Assembly: GCA_022393335.1 (NCBI GenBank)
Contig: JAJEKB010019969.1
Coordinates: forward strand, 119,772 to 183,771
From: Macrotrachela quadricornifera
Taxonomy: Eukaryota; Rotifera; Eurotatoria; Philodinida; Philodinidae
Length of the DNA stretch: 64,000 nucleotides
Reading direction: 5' to 3'
Below are positions 44,201 through 56,149 of the stretch, one piece after another; position 1 is the stretch's first letter; the number at the start of each line of letters is the position of its first letter. The translations under genes were made by a program, and so were the position numbers. The notes under the pieces are model-generated. The model was not told where the DNA came from and ran no database searches. It worked only from the letters and a program-made list of their open reading frames with translations.

Positions 44201-46065
44201 TCTAAAAATTTTGAAAAATATATTCGAATATATCTCAGATTCGAACTGAGTCACCATCATCAACGTTTTTTGATGGTTTTAGTCTACCCTAGCAAATGGA
44301 TTGAATTTTATTTAAAGCGATGACGATCAAATTTGAATAGATATATCTAGGCCACTAGAAACACGTTATAAACTTTTGAATTTATGATTTTCAATATGGG
44401 ATTGTATTTCTCTCAAAGACATTAGAGGATATTTACTCACATAGTGTCTAAAAAAATTTGAAATAAAATATGAAAATTCGAATCAAATTAAAAAGATCAA
44501 AACGTCTTTGTTAAAGACGTCAAGATTAGAACCCGAACAGTTCAGTTTTAGTTCGAATCTGTAGGATCTGTTCGAAACCTAGTCAAGATGAATAGAAATA
44601 TTCTGTAATAAAAGAATCACAGATAAATCAATCGTCGAACTTTGAAAAAATTTCTATAATTCCTTACTAGATTTATCATATGAAGAGCTACGAGATATAT
44701 TTAAAGGTTTATTATTTAACGTTTTTATCCTAAGCGATTATTGTCAGATGAGTAAGGGTAGATTATTTGATTGTTTTTATTGCAGTGTTATCATCTTGAT
44801 AAAAACAGAATAAGATAATTTAGGTTCATTTTCTTTTCTTTAATAATTTATATCGATAAAAGATATGTTCATAGATCATATTCATAAGCATATGGTTGCT
44901 GAAAATATTTTGGAAATATTACTAACAGATTTATTTAAAAGAATTTAACTCTTTCATATAAAGTAAAAACACAATATACGTATGTAATAAACAAAGGTCA
45001 ATTCACCAGTATAGTACATACGTGTTCACTCATTAGAAAATGGCTTGTCTACTTGATCCTTTGCTAGTAGGAACTTTATTTCGAATAGCTTTATTTATAA
45101 CTCATAAATCTTCTCTTTGATGTTAATCAGTGTGTAAACACAAAAATACTTTGTTCTTTGGCCACGCACGCATACCTGCCTCTACAAACACGTGAACCTG
45201 AAACAAGGATTATACATTGAATTTGAAACAGAAAATAAAGAAAACCCAAAAATAAATCTTAACAAGGATGCATAAAATAAGCATAGAAAGAAAATGATTC
45301 ACGTTATGCGAGCTATTTATGTAAATTAGCAAAGCACGAGACAAGCAATAAGGAGAAAAAAAATATGTGAGTAAATGGTATGTAGTACTTAAAAGCCTAT
45401 TTGGTTATTGACATTGTGTCTCGAAAAGATTATTCTTGATCATTCTACATTGTGTTTTTCTATATATGAGAAGATAAATGGATCTTGTCGGATGAAACCG
45501 TAAATCGGGCTTTCTTTCAACATGACTTAGACTTAAATGAAAAAGTACGCGCTCATTTCTTGTATAAAATGTACTAGTTATGATCTGAAAAAGTTCGATC
45601 AAAAGATTTAATATATTCAGAAACGTAGGTCAAAAGGAGAAATGCTACAGAGTCGGAATTCAAAGACAAGAGTAATTACGCCTCTGTTCCATTCTATGTT
45701 CGCCTATCACTGATATATATTTATAAAGTTAGGCATAGTGCATCTGCTACTACTGTGCAGACTTCGAAAGAAGTGTTCGACGTTAAAAATCTAGAGGACA
45801 CATTGTATGAATGCTTGGGCAAAAAAGTAGCGATCGACATGCATAAAGATGGTCTAGGAATATTTTTCTAGACTAGATAAAATCCACAAAATACTTTTCA
45901 GCATGAAAGAACATGTAAGATTTCTTCTAATGTACATTTAAGTCATGCTTTAGAAGAAACCAGATTTAGGATCTTATCCCATAGAGTTAAAAAGACAAAT
46001 AGTAGGTAAAATAAAAAGTTTTTATGATTTTTACTTTATTCGATGTTGCCATTTACATAATATAT
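44201..46065. other. Intergenic
   Basis: AT-rich 1.9-kb stretch downstream of the MORN gene. Nothing identified. Confidence 0.4.
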
Positions 46066-46947
46066 TTAAAGTTTTTCGTATTCTTTATCATTCTTGAAAT
46101 TATCCGGATGTGGATCATGATCACCCCAAGTAAGAGCACCATGATCTGTCACCCTTTCACCATCGATCCATTCTCCCTTGAATTTATTACCCTTGACAAA
46201 ATAATATGAACCTTTTCCATGTTGTTTTCCACCTTTGAATTCTCCCTCGAATCGATCACCATATGACCATGTGAAGATGCCTTCACCCTCCTGTTTATCG
46301 TCCACCCAATCACCTACATATTTATCACTATTCGAAAAATAGAAGCTACCTTTTCCGTGCATTTTATCATTTTTAAATTGTCCCTCATATCTACCCACAG
46401 CCATGCTGGCAATACCATAACCTGTTTTTTTGTCCTGAATCCAATTACCTGTATAGTTGTCACCATTGACAAAAATATACGAACCTCTTCCATGCCTTTG
46501 ACCTTCTTTCATTGATCCTTCATATTTATCGCCATTAGACCAGATAAAAACACCTTCACCTGTCATCATATCATCTACCCATTCACCCATATATTTGTAA
46601 CCATTTGCAAAATCCATTTTACCTTTACCATGTTTCTTACCATCTTTCCATTCTCCTTCATATCGATTTCCGAGTCTATCAACATCAATATGAAATATCG
46701 ATGGCTTTTCTAGACTTGTTGAAAGATTAATTTTATTTTTTGACGGAAGTATAGTTTGAAATAAAGGCTTAATCAAAACTTTAATAATAGGTGATGATAC
46801 AAATGTAGATAATGATTTGTCAATAATAATAATTAGTAATAAAGCAGTGATTAATACAATCAAGTGTGGCATCAATGAAAGTATTCGGCTTTTGCACCAT
46901 TTTGATGGTATACTATTCACTACATCATTATTTGTATAAGATGACAT
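46066..46947 (-). CDS. Membrane-anchored MORN-repeat protein
   Basis: A 293-aa protein with one N-terminal TM segment (about 24-42) followed by a linker and about eight MORN repeats (96 to about 275). Repeat starts: YEGEWKDGKKHGKGK, YMGEWVDD, YEGSMKEGQRHGRGSY, YTGNWIQD, YEGQFKNDKMHGKGS, YVGDWVDD, FEGEFKGGKQHGKGS and FKGEWIDG. MORN repeats bind lipids or proteins and commonly organise membranes or the cytoskeleton. Anchored N-terminally, the repeats would lie on one face of a membrane. The start overlaps the last 28 bp of the ADP-ribosyltransferase frame in another register, so both may belong to one gene with a frameshift or unrecognised short intron. If they are one protein, it would read ADP-ribosyltransferase - TM - MORN. 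Confidence 0.85.
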   Translation of the reverse strand: MSSYTNNDVVNSIPSKWCKSRILSLMPHLIVLITALLLIIIIDKSLSTFVSSPIIKVLIKPLFQTILPSKNKINLSTSLEKPSIFHIDVDRLGNRYEGEWKDGKKHGKGKMDFANGYKYMGEWVDDMMTGEGVFIWSNGDKYEGSMKEGQRHGRGSYIFVNGDNYTGNWIQDKKTGYGIASMAVGRYEGQFKNDKMHGKGSFYFSNSDKYVGDWVDDKQEGEGIFTWSYGDRFEGEFKGGKQHGKGSYYFVKGNKFKGEWIDGERVTDHGALTWGDHDPHPDNFKNDKEYEKL

Positions 46948-47573
46948 TGATGATAATACATGTTGATCGCCTTCTCATAAACATAATGTAAACAAGTACC
47001 TGGACAGAGAATAATTTCATTTTGATTTGGAGATTGGCTGTAATTGGATATATCTTTTCCATTTAATGCTTCAATGAAATATAATGTAGAATTTGGTTCG
47101 AGAATATCTTTGATAATATTATTAGATGATGAACATGAGATTATATTCCACCAGATAAGTTTATCATCTTTCTTTAATTTCTTGCTTAGATCTTTGTGCA
47201 CACCTCGCCACACATTTATTCGACTATTGGGTAATTTTCGCACTGCACTATCGAATAATTTTAGATAGGAAAACCAAGATTCTAAAATAGATCGATCTTT
47301 AGATTGAAAATCTCTTTGAATTATTTTATAAAGACAATTATGATTCCATTCCATTGTATAAAGAAAGATGGCAGCTGATTGATCAAGTGTAAGATCATGT
47401 TCGGAAGGAAAATGACATTTAGCTTTAGCTATTTCAATAAATTCATTCGATTGATCGATTCGAGGAATGATAGATTCTAGAGCTTGCTCTAGAGGTACAA
47501 GTGGATATGACAAATATTCATTGACAAATGAAACGTCTAATGGATATACCTCGGTATCAATAAAACGATGCAT
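46920..47573 (-). CDS. ADP-ribosyltransferase (ART, R-S-E type)
   Basis: A 217-aa protein with the core of mono-ADP-ribosyltransferases: first-strand Arg123 (VWRGV), the S-x-S motif at 146-148 (SCS) and the loop motif NQNEIILCPGT with probable catalytic Glu186. The upstream position of ExE is Gln184, so the loop reads QxE, which in ARTs generally means a target other than arginine. These enzymes transfer ADP-ribose from NAD+ to proteins or other acceptors. No signal peptide, so cytosolic if translated alone. It ends 28 bp inside the MORN gene on the same strand, an arrangement that suggests fusion. Such domains are numerous in bdelloid genomes. Start is the first in-frame ATG. Activity is not proven. 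Confidence 0.78.
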   Translation of the reverse strand: MHRFIDTEVYPLDVSFVNEYLSYPLVPLEQALESIIPRIDQSNEFIEIAKAKCHFPSEHDLTLDQSAAIFLYTMEWNHNCLYKIIQRDFQSKDRSILESWFSYLKLFDSAVRKLPNSRINVWRGVHKDLSKKLKKDDKLIWWNIISCSSSNNIIKDILEPNSTLYFIEALNGKDISNYSQSPNQNEIILCPGTCLHYVYEKAINMYYHQCHLIQIMM

Positions 47574-49015
47574 TTTTAATACAAACTATGAATGTTTATT
47601 AATAAATCATCATTTGAAAAAAATGGTAAATGACTGATTTTTGTGTATGTTGATCAATGCTAGTTAACGACACGTGCAACTTGAGTAAAAAGCAAAATTC
47701 CATCAACCATTTTTTTATTATAAACGAATGCTTTCATGACATGAATGAAGCAATTGCATATTGTGTAGAAGAGACATTACATAGAGAGAATCAATATTAA
47801 ATTGTGATGTGGTGCGATAAGAAAAAGTAAACTCATACTTAAGAAATTTTTATTTTTGAAGTTCTTAATGAAAGTTATTGATATAAATAAATGGCAAACA
47901 AGATGATTGTTGTTACTTTTGTTAACTAATATCTTCACCCAATCAATTCATTCTGATGAATTTTTCTAGAAATATTATTCTATCTTATTAATAATACATC
48001 ACAACAAAGTTACAGATACAAAAAAAAATTTCAAATTCAATCAATGAGTAATATTGACACAACAAACAGAAGTATTGGATCGTCTATCACAGTTTTAACA
48101 GAATCAAGGATAGCTATGTCTCCGAAATTAAAGAAATAATTGTCTTTCGCTTTCATTTATACTAACGATCCTTTTTTTCTTATATTATTTTTTCCATTGT
48201 TCTTTATTTTTTTGTTTCTAAAATGACTATATTTATTTTGTTTCAATGTATGAACTATTTGAACATAGATGTTTTTATCAAAGAATGAAAATGGATTAAT
48301 TAATCTCTATCATTTCACTCACTTCAAAGCAACGATAAATTAAATTCGTAATATAAATAATAAACTAAAATATACTTCTATTCATCGTATCCAAAGGCTT
48401 GCTATATTTATAAACAATTATATGCTTTTCTAACTAACTCAATACTATTGGTACATTTGAGCTGAATGAAGTTATGGTACTTCCACACAACCGGTGTTGA
48501 AAATGACATTATTGCATAGTAGTACTCACCATACAAAATAACAATCAACAGTCATATGAAAATAGGCGAATACATCTTCGCTCATTCTATGACTATGTCA
48601 ATATGGCAACCGCCAGCTCTTTGAGTAGAGAAGAGCTGGATTATTAAATACTTCGTCATTCAAAAATATGTTGGTCACGATAATACGCCCACTTATGGTC
48701 AAAACAATCCAATCGAATGAATACTTTTATATTGATACTAAAACTTTAATGGTTTTTTTTTTCTCTCATAGTCATAAGTCAAAAGATTATAAAACGAAAT
48801 GTTTAGAATAAATGATAATTTTTAAGAGATAGAGATTCATTTTGATTGAAAAAGTCATAAATCTTTAAATTTAACATTGAATATTTGGATTAAGACAGAT
48901 AGTCCGATTCGTTTTTGAATTAGAAATATACACTACATATTTATCCATTATCTCAATATCAAAAATTTTTACACTTATTGTTGTCAAATTTCAAATAAAT
49001 TTCCCTGTTAATTAT
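47574..49015. other. Intergenic
   Basis: Upstream region of the ADP-ribosyltransferase gene and AT-rich spacer, with no gene recognised. Confidence 0.4.
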
Positions 49016-49815
49016 ACACGGTTGCAAATAATATTATTCCTGTGGATGCCGCTTAAAATTTTCAATAGAGGAGATAATCAATTTTGTACCAAATGAAAGC
49101 TTGTCATAAATGGAGTTTATTGATACTAAATAGTAAGGATTATGCAAGCTTTTTTATATCGAACATAAAAAACGTTCAAAAATTCTATACTTTTTTACAG
49201 TAGAAAAGTAAGGTGCTAGTAATTGAAAAATAGAACAATGTGTTATTTTATGGTTCGATAGATTTCGTCGAGCTCTACAAAACTGGATATATAAAAAAAC
49301 TTTTAAACATAGTTGTTGAATTAAAATCCACTGAAAACTGTCTAAAAAATGAACCAAAAAACACGCATTTTTTATAGGAAAAAGCCGTGATCGTTTTACA
49401 CTAAATTCAGCTATTTTCCATTAGTATCCTTATCTAAGATTCTTGAAGGCATACTCATTCGATGCAGTTTTTTACGTCCTATCGAATGAGTATATTTTGA
49501 AAAGTCTGAGACAGTAAAAATAATCAAAAAAAGGTTAATTTTGTCAAAAATTTCAGTGTTTTTCTTCGATCTCAAAAATATGACTTTAACGTTTTTTAAG
49601 TTTTTTCAATTACTGACACCTTACTTTTCTATTGCAAAAATGTATAAAATTTTTGAAAGTTTTTTATGTTCCATATTAAAAAGCTTGCATAATCCTTACT
49701 ATTCAGTATCAATAAACTCCATTTATGACAAGCTTTCATTTGATACAAAATTCATTATCTCTTCTATTGGAAATTATAAGCAACATCCCTGGAATAATAT
49801 CATTTCAAACCGTGT
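49016..49815. mobile_element. Foldback (long-TIR) element, 800 bp
   Basis: Arms of about 200 bp: left from ACACGGTTGCAAATAATATT (49016) through GATAATCAATTTTGTACC and AAATGAAAGCTTGTCATAAA to GTAAGGTGCTAGTAATTGAA (about 49226); right is the inverse, ending GAAACCGTGT-like sequence at 49815. The core has no coding frame. The arm motif AAATGAAAGC-TGTCA-AAATAGTAAG is shared with the element at 41.75 kb. Confidence 0.85.
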
Positions 49816-51129
49816 GTTTGTTATTTAACTCTTCATTCAAGACTGTTCATTTAGTAACATAACCAGTGAAAACACTGATATATTGATGCCATACTTTTTG
49901 AAAAATTGAAAGTGCTACGATTTTCTCAACGTAAGATATATGCAAAATAAGTCTTTCGAGTATTTTTATTATTGTAAACAAGATGAGAAGTAGTACTATC
50001 CTGCAATGTATTTTTTTTCATTTCAAGTGAACAAGAAATCATCACAATAGGTCAATTAAGATTTGTTCCTGCAGTTTTTGTAGAACTTTTCACTACAGAT
50101 CTTTCAAAAAAAATATAAAAACTTTATCATGTATCTTTGCAGAGATATTTCCAAAACAAACTTCATATTTTGCAAATATTTTGGAACATTCGATAGTTAC
50201 TTTTTCATGACATATCTTGCATTGAGATATTTACTCTGCCTTTTTCTATTCTTATTTGAATGTTTTCTGAATATGATAGAAATAAACTTTGATAAATAAT
50301 GCAACCAAAAGTAACTATTCATAAATTAACTCAAAGACAATCAGTTGAAATATTTCATTTACTGCATTATTTGTAACACTTATGACAACTAAATTATTAT
50401 TTGGTCATCATCTTTTAATACATCATTCGCTTTTCATAGTTACATTTATTACGATACAATCGTGTGTGTCTTGTTTTTCAAAAAAGTGAATATATGTGTA
50501 TGTTTCTTATTATAAAGAGATAAATCTTCATCCTTATTTGATATAATTCAAATAGATCATTTCTCTGTCATTTTATTTTTTTGCTGCCACGTTTGATTTT
50601 AGATTGAAACTAATTCAAAAGATATCTGCAAATGATGAATTTTCTATTAACACTTGATCTGTTGCTGTTTTGATCTCAATATTTCATTATTAAATAACCA
50701 ACACATGTAAATAACATTAATTCTCTTTCTCGTAGAGAAGAGTCTAGCAAAATTAAATTGTTTGCTTGCTTGTATGTCCGAAAATAGAAGAGATTATTTT
50801 TTCCATAAAACTTGATTAAAGGATAATCGAGGGTAAAGAGTCCGAATCTGAGGATAGTTTTATTAATTAATTATTAGCTGGTTGCTAACTATAAATATTT
50901 TATTAAAACAAGTTGGTCACCGATATTCGAGATAAAAGCCAGAATCTATGATCGGTGATGATATTAGATGGCAAGAATAACGAATAATAAAATTTACTAA
51001 TCTCATTATAGTCCTGGAAAAGAATGAGTCCTACTTTCTGCTCAAAATGATAAACTCAAACTTGTAGATAGATGCACTTGGCATAATAATCCGATGTGAA
51101 TGTGCTGATTTTGAATTATGAAACCACGT
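49816..51129. repeat. Spacer with a third relic of the FG-GAP flank
   Basis: 50722-50890 (TTCTCTTTCTCGTAGAGAAG, AGTCTAGCAAA, TTGTTTGCTTGC, then AAAGAGTCCGAATCTGA) matches the 3' flank of the FG-GAP gene at about 55183-55345 and the start of the flank at about 59800. So a third, now geneless, copy of the duplicated unit may once have stood here. The rest is AT-rich without a recognised gene. Confidence 0.5.
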
Positions 51130-51460
51130 AAATAAGCAATTTTTAGATAGTTCAGAAACATCTTTTCTACAAGAAAGAGTTAAGCGAGTCTGAAGCAGAA
51201 CGTAAAAAAATTACATTATTTGCTGCTGATGGGTCGAGATTCGAGCGTCTTTGTGTTATAATCTAGCCTACAGCACTGAATTGCCACTCAACAGAGGCAG
51301 AGGTAGAAGATACTGCAAATGTGGGTTTAGCGAGGCGATACAGTGTTGAAAAAGCTAATTGATTACATTCTTGTCGCCAAAAACCCAGAGGATCTGTAAC
51401 ATATGTTAAGAGAACACAGAACGAAAGAAGAGAATGTACAAGATCATATATATCATACAT
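51130..51460 (-). pseudogene. hAT transposase, C-terminal (hATC) remnant
   Basis: Minus-strand translation: DPLGFWRQECNQL (51387-51349), FSTLYRLAKPTFAVSSTSAS (51345-51286) and WQFSAVG, then a TAG, then ITQRRSNLDPSAANN and FLRS near 51160. This is the hAT dimerisation domain pattern (W... L..LA...L.v.atS..SE..FS..G.i...rR..L.p..v). A possible splice acceptor (TGTTACAG) precedes DPL. The TAG and the absence of the rest of the gene mark it dead. A possible relic of a source of hAT transposition, relevant to the element at 39.97 kb, but sequence does not link the two. Confidence 0.75.
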
Positions 51461-52329
51461 AACGAGAACGCAAAAGCAAAAGATGGTAAAGAATGAACAA
51501 CAGTTAAAAGGAATGATAAGAATAATCTAGATAACGCATATGCTAGAGAAGACTATAGAAAGTGTAATACTACCTAACATTGCAGTTTTTTTTTTATTAA
51601 AAGATGTTTAATGAGCGATAGTACGTGAGATAAAAAAATTAGAACAATTCTGCTGTACGCTGCACATCGATTGTTTATATAGGTTCACCATTGATCAATG
51701 CAATATTGGGAATTAAGATGTGTATAGACAATAATACAGTGAATGCAATAAAAATTATTGTTCGCTATTTATTTCAGTCCATTCAATGCTGTCGGTTCGC
51801 TATTGTCTAACCATTGACATTTACTGTTTGATGAATTCATTGTGATGATCTAATATTGTACTATTTTAAAAAAGCCAAAACAAACGAACATTTTTGCTGA
51901 GAAAGAACAAAAAGAATCACAAAAAAAATTCCTAAAATGTCGAGTCTCTCGAATTAAACTTGACTCGACTCATTTTCGGTCTCTGGTCTGCAGACAAGCG
52001 TTACTTATTTATACAATATTAAAAGAAATTATCTTTATTATTCGGTGATAAATACACTTTTTTCACTATTAGAAAAAAATTTTCATTCTAATAAGTTTTC
52101 TTTTCTAGCTTTAATGCTTTTTAATATATGCTTTTTTTTACTATAGATGACAGAAACTAAACATTGCAAACTTATCTAAAATAGAATGAATATTCAAATT
52201 GTAGAAAGTATTGAACATTTTTGTAAAATATAAATTTTCTCATAATTTTCAACAAAATATTATTTAATGAACAGATTGATTCTTAAAAAACAGTGTATGG
52301 TATTTATTTATCTTTCTACTGTAGTTTTG
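51461..52329. other. Intergenic
   Basis: AT-rich spacer; nothing identified. The upstream part of the hAT gene is not recognisable. Confidence 0.4.
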
Positions 52330-55300
52330 TACTTAAATAAATAGTCAAAAGTATCAATATATTACTAGAAAAGAATAAAGTTTTGAACATTTTTCTCTGA
52401 CTATCATAATATAAAAAAATCTTCTTCTCTTATCAGAGACGGCGCTACCGGAAGGGAACAGAGAGACACCTTCTGCGTTTAAAAAAAATATGACTGAAGT
52501 ACTTCGATTTTGGATATGCTATTCTTCCATTTAGGATTTATTCTTCTTCTCTAGTTTTCAGATGCAGAAACCAGTCTAGAAGTACGTTTTCGATATAAGA
52601 AGTTCTTCTGCAAACCACCGTCATGACTTTTTATCAGTTTTTAATTTTGCTTTTTCAAGAAATTTCGGCAACGCTGGAGGAAAATTTAAAAATCGATTCA
52701 ATAGCAAAAAAATTTTTTTTTGCCATACTTCTGTTTTGAAAACACCTACCTCCTTCTCTTCTCGCTCGCCCTTTTTCCAGCTGTCCCGGTCTTTTATTGA
52801 ATACTCACACATACTATTCAACGACGGAAATAAAAGTATATCTCTTTATGAATTTAACTATGAAAAATAGTCAAGTAAATATTATCTCTTTTCATGTTAA
52901 ATATTTTCTTTTAAACATCAGATGTTTTTCAAAAAGAAACTACATGCACAAATTGAAATAACAGATGGAAACTATTAGTAATTTTACTTAAATAATATAT
53001 TTTATGTCATATAGTTTTAGTTGGCATTTCAGAAGAACAAGAAGAACTGAGATATACATTCAGAAAGGTGAAATTATTTGGAAAATTTTTATAATAAAAA
53101 GAATAGAATAAAGAACACAAAATATTATTTTTCACTTCTAATTTATTTTATAGATTTAATCAACAGTGATGGAAGCAAATCAAACAACTAGTTTGTCATC
53201 ACAAATAATGTATGTGTTTCATTAATTAAGAAAATAATAAAGAAAAGTGAATTTTATTTAGAAAATCAACTGTTCGAAAAAAGAAAATACTCTGGATTAG
53301 TTTTGCTATTATTCTTTCCATACTAATCGTTACAACTATTGTTATTTTACCAACTGTTGTTTTTAAAAAAAAAATTGTTATATCAACAACAACAACACCA
53401 ATGAAAACATCGACAACAGGTAGATGTTGATTTACTTTAAAGCAGTCAATTCGTTCTTATTTCTGACAAAAATAGAATCAATAAAAGTTTTTCAGTCTAA
53501 ATATTGTTTTAAGAATATAAACGTCTATTTTTCTAAAAGAAATGTATTACTAGAGATAAGACAATTTTTTTTATCATTTTTTCTTTTCTTCTTTCAGATA
53601 TTTCGGAAATAATGACAACATCAAAAGCAGTTGGTAAGTAAATTATTATTTCTTTCTTCGATTAACTGCTACGAAAGAGAATAAGAGAACAATTTTAATA
53701 TTTATTATTAACAGAAAAAATTTTTCTTATTAGATCAATGTACTCGTATATATTCTCAATTTAAAAAAATGCCAGACACTTATGGGTTAACTTTAATGAT
53801 AACAGATGATGTCAATTCTGATGGCAAAGTGGACATCATTATCATAGGTGGCAATCCTAAAAAAAATATAGAAATCCACTATAACAATGGCAATGCAACA
53901 TTTACTGTTCAAACGTTATCTTCGTCTATGATGAATCCGATACGGATTGCAAAATCTGATATCAATAGTGATGGTAAAAATGACTTTATCATCATAGATA
54001 ATGTGTGGTACACAGTCTTTATTCTACTAAATGATGGTAATGGTGGTTTTATTGAACAAATGAATTATTCCATTCATAATTTAGCGAATCGTGTTGTAAC
54101 TGCTGATGTTAATAGTGATAAAAAACCAGATATTATTGTTGTGACTTCTGATGAACCGGCATATATGATTGTTTATCTCAATGCTGGTAATGGCCTATTC
54201 ACTAATATAACTCATTATCACATTGAAAAAATTGCATCGTGTCTCACAGTGGCTGATCTTAATAATGATGGTTATCTTGATGTAATTATTGCATATGGCA
54301 CGTTCCATAAAATTGATATTTTTTATAATATTGGTAATGGAACGTTTACTGGTTACAAAAACATTTCTGTCAGAGTAGGTACAGCCATGGTAGCGACAGG
54401 AGATATGAATGGTGATGAAAAAGTCGATCTTATAGTTGCAGAAACATACGGACATATCATTGGTATTTATTTCAACAATGACAATGGCATGTTTAATACT
54501 ACAACAATTCATGATGATGATGTACTGACGTCAGTATCAGTTGGTGATGTTAATAATGATAATAAGCTTGATATTATTGTTACAAGCCTTGCAGATGCAA
54601 TTCCGGAAGAAGTTGGTATTTTTCTTAATGTTGGTAATGGTAACTTTACTACTAAAATGAGATATTTAACTGATGCATTTGCACTTTCTACTATAATAGT
54701 TGACATTAATAATGACCATCAAAATGATATTATTGTTCAACATTCAAACAGTATCGGTATTTTATACACTAACTGTTCATATAAACATTGACATTTTAAT
54801 AAATTCCTCTATATATCGTTTTTTTTACTGTTATTTACTTGTTGTTTGCTTTATGTTATAGTATGTGAAAGAAGCTAAAATTTTTTTAATTATAGAAATA
54901 AAATATCATATACCAGAGAAACTGTTCTTAGTATTATCGAAGTACAACAGTAGCCACGACCTAAAAATTGGTAATTCAAGAAATTTTAGCAAATCGAGAC
55001 AATTAAGAAAAGTTAGGAAATTTGGTATAACTAATATATCAATCGACCTTTGCACGATATTCCGTAAACCTAATGTCGAATTCAAAGAAATCTAGGAAAT
55101 CGAGAAAATCAAAAAAATTTAAGAAAATAAAGGGAGTTCAACGCATCAATGAACCTACGAATGATATTCATTGAAGCTGCTGTTCTCTTTCTCGTAGACA
55201 AGAGTCTAGCAAACATAAATTGTCTGCTTGCTTGTTTGTCCGCATTTCACAGATTGATTGAAGAATAAGGTAAAAATAAAGGAAAATATTCTTGATAAAC

Positions 55301-55345
55301 CTTAAGCGAAGAGTAATTGGGAATGAAGAGTTCGAATCTAATGTT
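52330..55345 (+). repeat. Tandem duplication unit A (FG-GAP gene plus flanks)
   Basis: Aligns along nearly its whole length with 57010-59870. It includes 5' flank words (CAGAGACGGCGCTACCG at 52435 against CAGAGACGACGCTACCG at 57139; TTTCGATATAAGAAGTTCTT), the gene, and the 3' flank to TTCTCTTTCTCGTAGACAAG. Offset about 4.66 kb. Confidence 0.85.
53169..54791 (+). CDS. Type II membrane FG-GAP/VCBS repeat protein, copy A
   Basis: Four exons: 53169-53209, 53262-53419, 53598-53633 and 53734-54791 (430 aa), all GT-AG with matching phases; the twin at 57.8 kb has the same exon sizes except the last. A short cytoplasmic tail ending in basic RKKK is followed by a TM anchor (LWISFAIILSILIVTTIVIL), a Thr-rich stalk, and then about seven FG-GAP repeats. 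Each repeat has a D-x-(N/D)-x-D-G Ca-binding loop: DVNSDGKVDII, DINSDGKNDFI, DVNSDKKPDII, DLNNDGYLDVI, DMNGDEKVDLI, DVNNDNKLDII, DINNDHQNDII. Cysteine pairs near the blade start (DQCTR) and the end (TNCSYKH) may close a beta-propeller. It should sit at the cell surface, facing out. Binding partner unknown. The first exon ATG is supported by conservation between copies. Confidence 0.88.
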
Positions 55346-56149
55346 GGTTTTAATTAATCATCAACTAACTATTAATTAATTATTAATCAACTATGAGTTA
55401 TTTCATATTTTCCAAAAAACAAGACCAAACGGTACTCAGAAATGGAGGGTTCAAATTTAATGTCAGTTTTTTGAATTTTTTTCCAAATTACTTTTTTATA
55501 TAAAGAATCACTTTTTTTGCGAAGTGTTTTTGTAACGAGTGAACAAAGAATAATCGGAGCCGATAAACTTGGATCTGATGTGAGTTTTTCGAAATTTTTT
55601 GAATTATTTTTTTTACATAGGGAACCAATTTTTTAAAGAAAGCTTTCGCGTTATGATATCGAGAATAGTTTAGTATACAAATAAGTATTATATATAGAAA
55701 TATGTGGTTTGATGTCCCGTGACGTAATAATTAGCAATCGTTATGCTCGAGAGAACCTTCAAATGAGATAACTACTACACTCTAAAACTCTAAAAAGTTT
55801 TCGATACATAGAGGGCAATCAAGTGGACATTAGGTGAAAAATCGATAGTGCACTTTTGCAAGATTAAATTAGTGCTAGATATACTTCGGACTCTGGACTA
55901 CTTAATGACGTTAAAAGTTTTACTAAAAAGTTCAAGTAGAGTAGAAAATGAGCTAATTGAAAATAATTAAAAATCAGTTTGAAAATAGCGCCATCTATAT
56001 AACACACTTTTTTTTACGAAATCCACTGAAGCGACAATCAAAAACAATACATATTATAAATTTGCATAATGTCTGCTACCGATTTATAATTAAAAAAAAT
56101 GGTCAATTACTACCGAAGATTTTTTTAAAAAAAAATTTTGTTTTTTTTC
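54792..56149. other. 3' flank and spacer
   Basis: Up to about 55345 this is the duplicated 3' flank of unit A. After that it is AT-rich unique DNA with poly-T tracts; no gene found. Confidence 0.45.

Noticed and set aside
54195..54706. Minus-strand frames opposite the FG-GAP genes (also at 59023-59445)
   Set aside because: Antisense shadows of Asp/Asn-rich repeats (GAT/AAT codons read as Ile/Asn/Val on the other strand).
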